A stretch of DNA of 64,000 nt from Streptosporangium carneum (lineage in GTDB: Bacteria > Actinomycetota > Actinomycetes > Streptosporangiales > Streptosporangiaceae). Positions 32,570 to 43,393 of this stretch are shown here, piece by piece. Numbering within the stretch: the first letter of the stretch is position 1; each line of letters starts with the position of its first letter. Location: NCBI RefSeq assembly GCF_027922005.1, contig NZ_BSEV01000015.1, positions 124,001 to 188,000 of the forward strand. The letters run 5' to 3'. A program made the position numbers and the translations under genes. The notes beneath the pieces were generated by a model. That model worked only from the letters and a program-made list of their open reading frames with translations. It was not told the DNA's origin and ran no database searches.

Positions 32570-33820
32570 ATGGAGAAACGCTGCCCCGTCGCCCTCGACA
32601 CCACAGGCCGGGACATCCACGCCGAAGCCGCCAGACTTCGGGAACAGGGTCCCGCGACCCAGGTCGAGCTCCCCGGCGGCGTCCTCGCCTGGTCGATCAA
32701 CAGCTACGCCGTCATCAAGCAGCTGCTGTCCGACCCCCGGGTCACCAAGAGCGCCCGCAACCACTGGCCGGCCTTCATCAACGGCGAGATCCCGCCCGAC
32801 TGGGAGATGATCAGCTGGATCGCGATGGACAACATGGTCACCTCGTACGGCAAGGACCACGTCCGTCTGCGAAGGCTGGTCGGCAAGGCGTTCACCGCGC
32901 GTCGCATCGAGGCGATCAGGCCGCGCGTCGTGGAGCTCACCAACCAGCTCCTGGACGACCTGGCCACCGCGGAGCCGGGGGAGGTGGTCGACCTGCGGGC
33001 ACGGTTCGCCTACCCGCTGCCCGCCCAGCTGGTGGCCGACCTGATCGGCATGTCGGAGGAGGCGCGCGTCAGGACCGCCAAGGTCATCGACATGATGGTG
33101 GACACCACCGTCACCCCCGAGCAGGCCCAGTCCATCCTGCTGGGCTGGCGGGGGGCGATGGCGGACCTCATCGCGGCCAAGCGCGGCGAGCCGGGCGAGG
33201 ACATCACCAGCGACCTGGTCGCCGCGCGTGACGAGGACGGCTCGCGCCTGACCGAGGCCGAGCTGACGGACACGATCTTCGCGATCCTCGGCGCGGGCTC
33301 GGAGACCACGATCAACTTCTTCGACAACGCCATCACCGCGCTGCTCACCCACCCGGACCAGCTGCGGCTCGTCACGTCGGGGAACGCCTCGTGGGACGAC
33401 GTGATCGACGAGACGCTCAGGGTCGAGTCCCCCCTCGCCCACCTTCCCCTCCGCTACGCGGTCGAGGACATCGAGCTGGACGGCGTCACGATCCCCAAGG
33501 GCGACCCCATTCTGATCAACTACAGCGCGGTCGGCCGGGACCCGGCGCTGCACGGTGACGGCGCCGGCGACTTCGACATCACCCGTGAGGACAAGGAGCA
33601 CCTGTCCTTCGGCCACGGCCCGCACTACTGCCTCGGCGTCGGCGTCGCCAGGCTGGTGGCGGAGACGGGCCTGTCCACGCTCTTCAGGCGTTTTCCCGAG
33701 CTGAGCCTCGCCGTGCCGCGCGACGATCTCCAGCCGCTGCCGACGTTCATCATGAACGGCCACCGCGCCCTGCCGGTCAGGCTGACCGCGGCGGTGCCCG
33801 TCGGGGCCGACGCGCGCTGA
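32570..33820 (+). CDS. Cytochrome P450
   Basis: 416 residues, typical actinobacterial CYP105/107-like size. I-helix AGSETTINF, ExxR in DETLRVES (Glu...Arg), heme loop [18 protein letters not shown] with the Cys ligand. It is likely a tailoring hydroxylase of the enediyne or its acyl group; no substrate can be read from the sequence. Start ATG 32570 has GGGAGA with 6-nt spacing; an upstream in-frame GTG at 32363 would add 69 residues unlike any P450 N-terminus. Confidence 0.93.
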   Translation: MEKRCPVALDTTGRDIHAEAARLREQGPATQVELPGGVLAWSINSYAVIKQLLSDPRVTKSARNHWPAFINGEIPPDWEMISWIAMDNMVTSYGKDHVRLRRLVGKAFTARRIEAIRPRVVELTNQLLDDLATAEPGEVVDLRARFAYPLPAQLVADLIGMSEEARVRTAKVIDMMVDTTVTPEQAQSILLGWRGAMADLIAAKRGEPGEDITSDLVAARDEDGSRLTEAELTDTIFAILGAGSETTINFFDNAITALLTHPDQLRLVTSGNASWDDVIDETLRVESPLAHLPLRYAVEDIELDGVTIPKGDPILINYSAVGRDPALHGDGAGDFDITREDKEHLSFGHGPHYCLGVGVARLVAETGLSTLFRRFPELSLAVPRDDLQPLPTFIMNGHRALPVRLTAAVPVGADAR

Positions 33821-33883
33821 CGGTCCGCCGGCGGGCCGGCGACGAGCGACCGCCCGTCGCCGGGCGAGGAAGGGAACACGGCA

Positions 33884-33920
33884 GTCCGGCCGGTGGAGCG
33901 CCCAGCCCCACCGGCCGGAC
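33884..33920. terminator. Hairpin terminator after P450
   Basis: Perfect 13-bp stem GTCCGGCCGGTGG / CCACCGGCCGGAC with an 11-nt loop. Confidence 0.75.
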
Positions 33921-33994
33921 CTCGTCATGGGACGGGAAGGCCCGTCACGGGCGGGAGACAGGCGGCACGGGCGGGTGAGACGGTGAGACGCGCA

Positions 33995-34027
33995 GCGCCG
34001 CCCCGGCCGGTGTGGCCGGGGCGGCGC
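33995..34027. terminator. Hairpin terminator facing the SgcJ-like gene
   Basis: Perfect 14-bp stem GCGCCGCCCCGGCC / GGCCGGGGCGGCGC, loop GGTGT, just past the end of the leftward gene. Confidence 0.75.
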
Positions 34028-34060
34028 ATGGTCCGCGATCGTGGTCGGCTCCGACCAGGG

Positions 34061-34471
34061 TCAGAGCTCCAGGGCGGGGCTGTTCTGGTAGGCGGCGAGC
34101 TGCCACTGGCCATCCCTCTTGACGACCACCCAGGAGGCCCGGATGGCGCGCTCGTCGGAGACCTCGGTCTCCCCGGGGGCCAGCACGCCGCCCTGGGTGA
34201 TCAGCACTCCGGCCTCGTCGCTGAAGAACCTGATGTCGATGGGCTGCCCGGTGACCTTGGTGCCCTTGAAGGGGCCCTGGAACGCGGCCTCCATGAACGA
34301 GCGGATCTCCTCCCGGCCCTTGCGGTAGAGACCGGGCAGGATCATGCTTCCGTCCTCGGTGAAGACACCGGCGAAGCTCTCGGGGTCGTGCTGCGCCCAG
34401 GCGGCGACGACACGTTGGGGAAGGGCCGCGACGGCGGCCTTGTCGGCATCGGAGGGAGTGGTCGTGGTCAT
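34061..34471 (-). CDS. SgcJ/EcaC-family NTF2-like protein
   Basis: 136 residues of the SnoaL/NTF2-like fold (WAQHDPESFAGVFTEDGSMILPG; FMEAAFQGPFKGTKV; ASWVVVKRDGQWQLAAYQNSP). SgcJ of the C-1027 enediyne cluster is the family namesake and takes part in enediyne core formation by an unclear reaction. AAGGAG lies 12 nt before ATG 34471 and 3 nt before an in-frame GTG at 34480, so either start is possible. It lies 94 nt after the monooxygenase on the same strand, probably one operon. Confidence 0.88.
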   Translation of the reverse strand: MTTTTPSDADKAAVAALPQRVVAAWAQHDPESFAGVFTEDGSMILPGLYRKGREEIRSFMEAAFQGPFKGTKVTGQPIDIRFFSDEAGVLITQGGVLAPGETEVSDERAIRASWVVVKRDGQWQLAAYQNSPALEL

Positions 34472-34565
34472 GATCTTCACTTTCTCCTTGGTGCGGGGGA
34501 GGGTTGCTGCCGTCGATCGGGAGGCCGGAGGCGCGTCCGGCCGGACGCGGAGGGGGCGCGCCCGG

Positions 34566-35750
34566 CTAGATGTACAGGCTGTTGGGCTCCTGGCCGCAGA
34601 GGATCCGCCCGTACAGTTCGGCGTTGGTGTTCGGGTGCATGAGGGCGTGCAGGTTGACCGCCTGGATGTCCCGCGCGATCCGCTGGATCGGCACGTCGCT
34701 GTAGATCGACGAACCGCCGCTGGCCGTGTTCAGGATGTCCACGGCCTCCTTCGCGAGCCGGCAGACGGCGCCCACGTCGGCCCGCGCCCTCGCCCGCTCC
34801 TCCAGCGTCCAGGTCACGCCCTCCGTGCCCTTGGCGTCCACCTGCGTCGCCAGGCGGTGAGCGTGGAACTCCGTCTCGTCGATCTTCATCGTCGCCTCCG
34901 CGACCTGCAGGTGGGTCAGCGGGGCCTCGGCCTGGCTCGCGTAGGAGGTGTAGGTGATCTTGCGCTGCGGCAGCCGCTCGAAGAAGGCGTCCATGGCGCC
35001 CCTGGCCATCCCGAGCACGGCCCCGACGGAGGAGGCGGAGGCGACGGGAAGCAGCGGCGCCCGGTAGATCGGGGCGTCGGCGTTCAGCTTCGAGGCGTGC
35101 TGCCCCTGCAGCACCGCGCCCAGCGGCAGGACGCGCTCCTGCGGGACGAACAGGTCCTGGGCGATCGTGCTGACGCTTCCCGTGCCCTTCAGGCCCGAGG
35201 TGTACCAGTCGTCCACGATCTGCAGCTCCGAGGTGGGGACCAGCGCGATGATCGGGGCGGGTTCGCCCTCGGGACCGACCAGGATCGCCACGATCTCCTG
35301 CCAGTGGCTGTGCAGGGCGCCGCTGATGAACCCCCACTTGCCGTTGACCACGACGCCGCCGTCCGCGGGGGCGGCCATCGCGGTCGGGCTCAGCGTCCCG
35401 CACACGCGCACGTCAGGGGTCGAGAACACCTCGTCCTGCACCTCGTCGGGGAACAGGCAGGTCATCCACGTGGGGATCCAGTAGACCGAGGCCGTCCACG
35501 CGGTGGAGGCGTCCGCCCGGCCGAGCTCGGCGGCCACGTCGACGAGGGTGCGCGTGTCGGACTCGTAGCCGCCGTAACGGGTGGGAACCCTCATCCTGAA
35601 GACGCCGGCGTCGGCCAGCGCCTCGATCGACTCGTCGTGCAGGCGCCGGTTCTCCTCCGTCCAGGCTGCGTTCTTCCGCAGAAGCGGGGCCAGTTCGGAC
35701 GCGCGGCCGACCAGTTGCTCCCGCGTCGGAACATCGGCGGTCAACACCAT
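34566..35750 (-). CDS. Acyl-CoA-dehydrogenase-fold flavin monooxygenase, second copy
   Basis: 394 residues of the same superfamily as the enzyme at 31032, but only distantly similar (AGVFRMRVPTRYGGYESDTRTLVDVAAELGRADASTAWTAS; VVVNGKWGFISGA; SGLKGTGS). Acyl-CoA dehydrogenase active-site context is not obvious; the pattern suits a flavin-dependent hydroxylase fed by an external reductase. It starts a leftward unit with the SgcJ-like gene. The promoter carries the 18-bp element at 35947-35964. Confidence 0.85.
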   Translation of the reverse strand: MVLTADVPTREQLVGRASELAPLLRKNAAWTEENRRLHDESIEALADAGVFRMRVPTRYGGYESDTRTLVDVAAELGRADASTAWTASVYWIPTWMTCLFPDEVQDEVFSTPDVRVCGTLSPTAMAAPADGGVVVNGKWGFISGALHSHWQEIVAILVGPEGEPAPIIALVPTSELQIVDDWYTSGLKGTGSVSTIAQDLFVPQERVLPLGAVLQGQHASKLNADAPIYRAPLLPVASASSVGAVLGMARGAMDAFFERLPQRKITYTSYASQAEAPLTHLQVAEATMKIDETEFHAHRLATQVDAKGTEGVTWTLEERARARADVGAVCRLAKEAVDILNTASGGSSIYSDVPIQRIARDIQAVNLHALMHPNTNAELYGRILCGQEPNSLYI

Positions 35751-35921
35751 ATCCTCCTAGGAACGATCAGACGAGAAACTGAGAGCCGTGACCCGCCCGT
35801 CCGCCCGTACGGTCACGGACCGTTCCGGCGGTCACGGGAGGCGCGAAGCCCACGGGCTCCGCAGGGCGGCTGGGAACCGGTTCACGCGGGGGCGACGACC
35901 GCCGCCGACGCTCACCACCCG

Positions 35922-35964
35922 ACCGTCCCACTCGCGGGCCGGGGGCCGCATCTTTGGAATTGCG
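35922..35964 (-). promoter_or_regulatory. 18-bp promoter element plus -10 box, monooxygenase/SgcJ unit
   Basis: On the minus strand CGCAATTCCAAAGATGCG (35964-35947), then extended -10 TGG-GACGGT (hexamer 35927-35922). The gene starts 172 bp downstream. It is divergent from a second copy at 36059; the 602-bp gap holds these two promoters and no gene I can support. Confidence 0.65.
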
Positions 35965-36058
35965 CTGTTCCCGCATCCCGCCTCCCAGGGCCGTCGCGCC
36001 CGGCCGCGCCCCTGGTCGACGGCGAGCCGGGCGGTGCGGATCCGCGCCGGTGGAACGC

Positions 36059-36100
36059 CGCAATCTGGGAGAAGCCCCCTCAGGTCCCGGGTGCCACGAT
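36059..36100 (+). promoter_or_regulatory. 18-bp promoter element plus -10 box, HpaB-type hydroxylase gene
   Basis: CGCAATCTGGGAGAAGCC at 36059-36076, extended -10 TGC-CACGAT with hexamer 36095-36100. The surrounding ~55 nt (about 36054-36110) nearly repeats at 49805-49861. The hydroxylase starts 253 bp downstream. Confidence 0.7.
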
Positions 36101-36352
36101 TGAGGTCCGCGGCGGACTCACCTCCCGGTCCCTGTCGTCTTCCTCCGGTTCCCGAGCGCCGCGGGAACGTGTGTGAGCGAAAACCCCGTCACGAGGAGGG
36201 AGAGAAGGCGGACGGGCACGCGCCGCCCCGGTGCGGGCGGTCCGTGGGCCGGGCGGCCGATCGCGGGCTCCTTCGGCGTTCCCGCGGGCGAGGGCGTCCG
36301 ACGGCCACCGGTTCATGGAGGAGTTGAGGTGCGAGATGGGGAGGGAAGCCCG

Positions 36353-37936
<1,584 letters not shown>

Positions 37937-38077
37937 CCCCCGCCTCGGGAGGGGCACGCCAGGACCGTTTTCCGCTCCCCGCCCCGGCCCGTGAGACCGT
38001 GCCCGCCGCCTGCCCGCCGTCTGCCCGTCGCGTGTTCATCGCGTGCCCACCGCCGCGCCCAACAAGGAGGACGTTCA

Positions 38078-39406
38078 GTGAAGAGCAGGACCGTCGTCGA
38101 CGTCTGGCTCGCCGACCTCACCTTCCCCGGCTACATGGACCCGCTGATCAGGCTGGGGGAGGCGTTCGAGAGGGCGCACCCGGAGTACAGGATCAACATC
38201 GAGGGCCACCACTACAGGAGGATCGCCGAGGAGGTCCACCACGCGGCCGAGCGGGGACGCCCGCCGGCCGTCGCCGAGTACTACTACTCCGGCACCCTCG
38301 CGGCCAGGGACGCGCTCACCCGGGACGGCAGGCCGCTGTTCACCTCGGTCGAGAAGGCGGTCGCGGGCCGCAAGGAGATCCTCGGCGAGCCGGTCGTGCT
38401 GGACGACATCGAGCCTCCGCTCCGCGACTACTACACCTACGACGGCGACCTCACCTCGATGCCGACGGTCGCCACGACGAGCCTGCTCTACACCAACACG
38501 ACGCTGCTCAACGCGGCGGGCGTATCCCGGGTCCCACGGACCTGGAACGAGCTGGAGGCCGCCTGCGAGGCGGTGGCCAGGCTCCCGCAGGGGCCGCCCC
38601 ACGCCGTCACCTGGGCCAACCACGGCACCCTCTTCCAGCAGGCGATCGCCATGCAGGGCGGCCTGCTCGCCGACCACGGCAACGGCCGCTCGGGGCGGCC
38701 CCTGACCGTCAACCTCGCCTCGGAGGAGATGCTGGCCTGGGCCAGGTGGTGGCGGCGCCTCCACCGCGAGGGCCACTACCTCCACAGCGGGAAGACGGCC
38801 GACTGGCTGGGCACCTTCCAGGCGTTCGCGACCCAGCAGGTGGTGTTCAGGTTCAGCTCGTCCATCGACGTCACGAACACGGTCCAGGCGGGCGAGAACG
38901 GCGGATTCGGCGTCGAGGTGAGCCGCCTGCCGTACAACGACGACGTCCCCTACGGCGGCAACGTGATCGCGGGAACCTCCCTGTGGCTGGCCGACGGGCT
39001 CGACCAGGCGACCCAGGACGGGGCGCTGGCCTTCATGCAGTACCTGAACAGTCCGGCCAACGCCGCCGAGTGGCACAAGTCCACCAGCTTCATCCCGATC
39101 ACCCGGGCCTCCTTCGACCTGCTGGAGGGGGAGGGCTGGTTCGACAAGCATCCCTACCACCGGGTGGCCGGCGACCAGGTCAACGGGGCGCACGGCGCTC
39201 CCGGCTCGCTGGGGGCGCTGCTCGGGGACTTCGCCGGGACGCACGACGCCATGACCCAGGCCATGGACGACGTGCTGTCCCGCGGAGCCGACCCCGCCGC
39301 GCGGTTCGCCCAGGCCAACGAGGAGGCGCAGCGGCGGCTCGACCGCTACCACGCCGACTGCCGCGGCCCCGGCCCCCGGGGCCCCCACTGCTTCGCCGTG
39401 GACTGA
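38078..39406 (+). CDS. Sugar-type solute-binding-protein fold lacking a signal peptide
   Basis: 442 residues of the family-1 extracellular solute-binding fold (MalE/UgpB type): FERAHPEYRINIE, LYTNTTLLNAAGVSRVPRTWNELEAACEAVARL, GGNVIAGTSLWLADG, QYLNSPANAAEWHKSTSFIPIT. It starts VKSRTVVDVWLADLTFPGYM directly with the first strand, so no signal peptide or lipobox is present. GTG 38078 has AAGGAGG at 7 nt, fixing the start. No permease or ATPase genes accompany it. It is therefore probably a cytoplasmic binding protein; sequestration of a glycosylated product or intermediate is one possibility (inference). Confidence 0.85.
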   Translation: MKSRTVVDVWLADLTFPGYMDPLIRLGEAFERAHPEYRINIEGHHYRRIAEEVHHAAERGRPPAVAEYYYSGTLAARDALTRDGRPLFTSVEKAVAGRKEILGEPVVLDDIEPPLRDYYTYDGDLTSMPTVATTSLLYTNTTLLNAAGVSRVPRTWNELEAACEAVARLPQGPPHAVTWANHGTLFQQAIAMQGGLLADHGNGRSGRPLTVNLASEEMLAWARWWRRLHREGHYLHSGKTADWLGTFQAFATQQVVFRFSSSIDVTNTVQAGENGGFGVEVSRLPYNDDVPYGGNVIAGTSLWLADGLDQATQDGALAFMQYLNSPANAAEWHKSTSFIPITRASFDLLEGEGWFDKHPYHRVAGDQVNGAHGAPGSLGALLGDFAGTHDAMTQAMDDVLSRGADPAARFAQANEEAQRRLDRYHADCRGPGPRGPHCFAVD

Positions 39407-39427
39407 GGTCCCGTCCTCCGGCTCCCG

Positions 39428-40288
39428 TCAGACGGGTCCGGCGACGATCCGGAGGATCTCGGCGACGACCACGCCGGGCTCGTCCTGGGGGACCATGTGC
39501 CCCGACCGTTCGGCCAGGACGTGACGGCCGTGGGGATGGGCCTCGACGAGCCGCCGGTGGCTGGCCACGAGATCGGGGCGGACACGACTCTCCACCTTGC
39601 TGGGGCTGAGCGCGCCGCTGATGGCCGTGACGGGGACCGGCGGCAGCGCGGCCTGCGACGACCGCAGGCGGGCGAACCCCTCGGCGAGGGCGGCGTACTC
39701 GGCCAGGGTGGCGCGGAACTCGGACGGGCGGGTCATCTCGGCCAGCGCCTCGGCCCGCATGTCCGGCGGGAAGAGCGCGAGGATGCGGCGGAGCTCGGCC
39801 GGGACGACCCTGACGCCGAGCGCGGCGAGCCCCGCCATGACGGACTGGACCCCCAGCGTCATGGCCCGGACGTCCTTCCGGTAGTAGATGTCCAGGTCCT
39901 CGGCGGCCTGGTCGACGAGCACGAGCCCGGCCACCCGTTCCGGGTGGGCGGCCGCGTAGGAGCGGATGATCGGCCCGCCCAGGCTGTGCCCGGCCAGGAC
40001 GTACCGGTCCTCGCCCAGGTGGTCGAGCAGGTGCCCCAGGTCCTCCACCATGCGTTCCAGGTCGCGGCGGTGCGGGTCACGGTCGCTGCGGCCGAGCCCG
40101 GCCCGGTCGTAGGCGACGACCCGGGTGCGCTCGGCGAGCGCGGGCATGACCAGCCCCCACTCGACGCGGGAGGCCCCGAGCCCGGACTCCAGGACGACGA
40201 CGGGACGCCCCTCGCCCTGGCTGACGTGGTGCAGCCGCCGCCCGTCCGGCAGGGGCGCGTATCCCGGTTCGCCGAAAACACTAGACAA
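39428..40288 (-). CDS. Alpha/beta-hydrolase
   Basis: 286 residues. Nucleophile elbow GHSLGG, oxyanion region ESGLGASRVEW, and C-terminal His in ERSGHMVPQDEPGVV; DRAGLGRSD is typical of esterases and haloperoxidase-like hydrolases. It is the third gene of a leftward operon: its start overlaps the MFS stop by 8 nt. Substrate unknown; a deacylase or esterase role alongside the acylase is plausible. Confidence 0.88.
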   Translation of the reverse strand: MSSVFGEPGYAPLPDGRRLHHVSQGEGRPVVVLESGLGASRVEWGLVMPALAERTRVVAYDRAGLGRSDRDPHRRDLERMVEDLGHLLDHLGEDRYVLAGHSLGGPIIRSYAAAHPERVAGLVLVDQAAEDLDIYYRKDVRAMTLGVQSVMAGLAALGVRVVPAELRRILALFPPDMRAEALAEMTRPSEFRATLAEYAALAEGFARLRSSQAALPPVPVTAISGALSPSKVESRVRPDLVASHRRLVEAHPHGRHVLAERSGHMVPQDEPGVVVAEILRIVAGPV

Positions 40289-41489
40289 CGAGGTTCTCCT
40301 CCCGGACGGGAATCAGGTCGGTGCGGATGGTACGGGCCGTCGAGGCGACGATCAGCCCGGCGACCAGGCCGGGCAGGGCGACCGAGGCGACCGCGCCCGC
40401 CGTGCCGTACGCCTTCTCCACGGTGCTGAGGAGCGCGGCCCCGATCAGGCCGCCGACCGCGAGGCCGACGCCGAACAGGCCGGCCATGTAGCTGCGCCCG
40501 CCGGGGGCGGTCACCGCGATCATGATCATTGTGATCATCGGGAGGATCAGCGGGGTCAGGACCAGGCCGACCAGGAAGGCGGCCAGCGCCAGGGGCAGGA
40601 CCGGAGCCACCGCGCCCGCCGCGAAGGCCAGGGCCGAGCAGGCGACGACCCAGGCGGTGACGGTCGGCACCCTCCGGGCGTCGGACTGGAAGATCGCGTC
40701 CAGCCGCCGCCCGAGCGTGACCAGCACGACGATGGCCAGGGCCGAGCAGGACGCGGAGAACAGGCCCCGGACGTCGGTCCCCAGGCCCCAGCGCTCCTTG
40801 AGATGGACGGACAGGAACGTCACGGCGGGGACGAGGAGCATGCCGTAGGCGACGAAGGCGGCGAAGACGCGGCGCAGCGTCCGGGAACGCGACAGGCCTC
40901 CCCGGCCGGTCGTCACGTCGTCGTAGCGTCCGATCCCCGGGTCGCGCAACCTCAGCGCGGACAGGCAGCCGAGCAGCGACAGCACGCCGAGCACGGCGTA
41001 GACCGCCCGCCAGTCCAGCTGGAGCCATCCCGCCAGCGCCGACACCGTGAGCGGGCTCAGGATCGCGCCGGTGGGCATCGCGGCGCCGTACAGGGCGAGG
41101 ACGCGGCCGCGCACGGCGGGCGGGTAGAGGTCGGCGAGCAGCGGCGAGTGCAGGGCGATCTGGCTGCCGTTGGCCAGGCCGCTGACCAGCAGCAGCGCGC
41201 CCAGTGTCCAGACGTCGCCGGCGAACGCGATCGCGAAGGTGGCGGCGCTCCACGTGAGGCCGGTGACGATGGAGACCAGGGCGCGGATCGGACGGCCCCT
41301 GACCAGCGTGGCCATCAGGAACGGGGCGACGCCGACGGCGAGGAGCTGGATCGCGAGCAGGGAGGTGAGCACGCCGGTCGAGACGCCGAGCGACTCGGTG
41401 ATGTCCGGCGCGAGCACGCTGAGCGCCTGGTTCACGAACGCGTCGGTGATCGCCAGCATGCCGACCGCGATGACGGGATAGAGCCTCAT
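40281..41489 (-). CDS. MFS transporter
   Basis: 402 residues with about 12 membrane helices; MRLYPVIAVGMLAITDAFVNQAL at the N-terminus, first loop FLMATLVRGRPIRAL, and a GAAMPTGAILSPLTVSAL segment. An exporter-like major facilitator protein. The start overlaps the acylase stop by ATGA, so it is coupled with the acylase and the hydrolase. Probably exports or imports the acylase substrate or product. Confidence 0.88.
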   Translation of the reverse strand: MRLYPVIAVGMLAITDAFVNQALSVLAPDITESLGVSTGVLTSLLAIQLLAVGVAPFLMATLVRGRPIRALVSIVTGLTWSAATFAIAFAGDVWTLGALLLVSGLANGSQIALHSPLLADLYPPAVRGRVLALYGAAMPTGAILSPLTVSALAGWLQLDWRAVYAVLGVLSLLGCLSALRLRDPGIGRYDDVTTGRGGLSRSRTLRRVFAAFVAYGMLLVPAVTFLSVHLKERWGLGTDVRGLFSASCSALAIVVLVTLGRRLDAIFQSDARRVPTVTAWVVACSALAFAAGAVAPVLPLALAAFLVGLVLTPLILPMITMIMIAVTAPGGRSYMAGLFGVGLAVGGLIGAALLSTVEKAYGTAGAVASVALPGLVAGLIVASTARTIRTDLIPVREENLVV

Positions 41490-43309
41490 GACGGGTCGAA
41501 GACGATCGGCTTGACCTCGCCACGGCTGTACAGCTCGGCCTGGCCGGGCATCGACACGCTCCACGACCGCATGCCGTGCCCGCCCAGCGCGACGATCCGC
41601 AGGCAGGGGCCTCCGGCGAAGGCCATGCCCTGCGCGTAGTACGTCGAGCGCAGGGACACGTCGAGTTCCAGCGCGCCCCCGCGCCCTGGCACACCCGGCA
41701 GCAGCCGGTGCTCCTCCCCGTAGGTCCTGTACACCCCGTCGGGCACGGCCTGCGCGGCCCGCTCGACGGCGTCCAGGAGGTCGTCGCCGGAGATCCGCGT
41801 CCGCCAGGAGACCCAGGCCGTCGCGTCCGTCGACTCGGGGGAGGCGTGGCCGTCGAAGGCGAGCAGCCGGTGCAGGAGCCGCCGATGCCCGCCGGGCCAG
41901 CCGCGGACCCGGCCGGGTTCCCCGGACGCGGCCGCCAGGAGCCTCGCCTGCCACACGGCGGTGTCCGGCCACAGGTCGTCGACCGCCCACGCGGTCACCT
42001 CGGGGACGTCGACGGAGAAGGCCCGGGGCAGCAGTTCGCCGCTGCGTCTTCCCCGGCTCGTGGTACGGCCGGGCTCGTCGTTGAAGACGTCCGGATGCCA
42101 GCGCTCGGAGGCCAGGGCCGGATCGGGCGTGACGGTGTCGGGGGCGGTGTTGCAGTTCTGCAGATACCCGGAGGCGGGGTTGGAGATCTGGACCAGGTCG
42201 GAGGCCGGGCGGACGCCCAGCCAGGCGGTGGCGGAGGTGTTCCCGTCCAGCACGCCGCCCTCGCTGGAGGCCCTGACCGGCACCCGCCCCGTGCGCAGGT
42301 AGAAGCAGTCGCCCGAGGCGTCGGCGGCCAGCACGTTCTGCGGCGGGAACGCGCACGCCTCGAACGCCGCGCGCAACCCGGCGACGTCACGGGCGCGCAC
42401 CATGGCCATGAACTGCCGCTCGGTCTCCCCGGCCAGCCCCATGTACGGCGTGCACACCACGTAGACCGCCTCGTCGTCCCTGGCCAGGACGGGCGCGACC
42501 ACGCCGTTGTGGACGACGTACTCCTGGCCGTCGTGCCGCAGGACCTTCCTCGGCTCGCCGTCGTAGAGGTAGACGTCGCCGTCCACGGCGATCCGGTAGG
42601 CGTCCGCGACGCGCGGCCCCCCGGTGGTCAGGCCCCAGGCGCAGGTCCGGTTGTGGGCCAGCGGGGGCAGCATGGCCCCCAGGAAGCCGAACCCGGAGTA
42701 GTGCAGATCACCGGCCCTGACGACCGCCTCGTACATGCCGAAGGCTCCGCCGAAGGGCAGGTGCGGGTCGCTGACCAGGATCGTCTCGCCGGTCGCGGTC
42801 CGCCACGGCCGGATCACCCAGGCGTTGGAGCCGAGGGGGGCGAAGCCGACCTCCTTCTCGGAGGTCGCGTCGGCCTTGACGACACCGGCCGCGCGAAGCG
42901 CCTCGACGCCGTCGGTGATGATCCAGAACAGCATGACCGTGCGGTTGACGCCGATCGGCAGGGCGGGCTCCAGCGGCGGAGCCCAGGCGGGGACCTGCTC
43001 GGGATGCTCGTCCATCCACGCGCCGATCCCGGCGACGAAGGCCTCGTAACAGGCGCGCAGGTCGTCGGGAAGGCCGTCGAAGCCGCGCCGGGCCTCTTCG
43101 AGCACCTGCCAGCGCCGCTGGTTGGCGTCCCGGTCCGGCTCGCCGAGCTCGCCGCGGACCAGGAGGTACTGCCTGAGCACGCCGTGCAGGTCGTCCTCCG
43201 CCTGCGCGTGACCGAGCCCGAAGTAGGCGGCGGGCTCGGTGGAGGCGTCGATCAGCGGCGTGCCGTACGCGTCCCGGAGGATCCGCACTGAGCCCCAGGA
43301 ATTGTTCAT
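41486..43309 (-). CDS. Penicillin-acylase-family Ntn hydrolase without signal peptide
   Basis: 607 residues. Alpha-chain segment (RDAYGTPLIDASTEPAAYFGLGHAQAEDDL) and beta-chain start PLGSNAWVI, whose Ser is the expected N-terminal nucleophile after self-cleavage; HNRTCAWGLTTGG and NPASGYLQNCN match beta-chain oxyanion regions. The family hydrolyses amides of acyl side chains. Unlike most relatives no signal peptide is visible, and length is at the short end. First gene of a three-gene leftward operon; divergent from PucR. Confidence 0.9.
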   Translation of the reverse strand: MNNSWGSVRILRDAYGTPLIDASTEPAAYFGLGHAQAEDDLHGVLRQYLLVRGELGEPDRDANQRRWQVLEEARRGFDGLPDDLRACYEAFVAGIGAWMDEHPEQVPAWAPPLEPALPIGVNRTVMLFWIITDGVEALRAAGVVKADATSEKEVGFAPLGSNAWVIRPWRTATGETILVSDPHLPFGGAFGMYEAVVRAGDLHYSGFGFLGAMLPPLAHNRTCAWGLTTGGPRVADAYRIAVDGDVYLYDGEPRKVLRHDGQEYVVHNGVVAPVLARDDEAVYVVCTPYMGLAGETERQFMAMVRARDVAGLRAAFEACAFPPQNVLAADASGDCFYLRTGRVPVRASSEGGVLDGNTSATAWLGVRPASDLVQISNPASGYLQNCNTAPDTVTPDPALASERWHPDVFNDEPGRTTSRGRRSGELLPRAFSVDVPEVTAWAVDDLWPDTAVWQARLLAAASGEPGRVRGWPGGHRRLLHRLLAFDGHASPESTDATAWVSWRTRISGDDLLDAVERAAQAVPDGVYRTYGEEHRLLPGVPGRGGALELDVSLRSTYYAQGMAFAGGPCLRIVALGGHGMRSWSVSMPGQAELYSRGEVKPIVFDPS

Positions 43310-43340
43310 GCGCCAACCCTGGGTGAAGGCCGACCGAAAA

Positions 43341-43384
43341 TCCTTGGCCGATCGGACGAAGAACCATCGCGGTCCTTGGCCGAT
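43341..43384. promoter_or_regulatory. 12-bp direct repeat in the acylase/PucR divergent promoter
   Basis: TCCTTGGCCGAT occurs at 43341-43352 and again at 43373-43384, 32 bp (about three helix turns) apart, in the 84-bp gap between the acylase operon and PucR. Likely operator for PucR. Confidence 0.55.
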
Positions 43385-43393
43385 ACTTCACGG

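Noticed and set aside
36173-36352. 60-residue N-terminal extension of the HpaB-type hydroxylase from a GTG at 36173
   Set aside because: Arg/Gly-rich, unlike the family, and the GAGGG ribosome site fixes ATG 36353.
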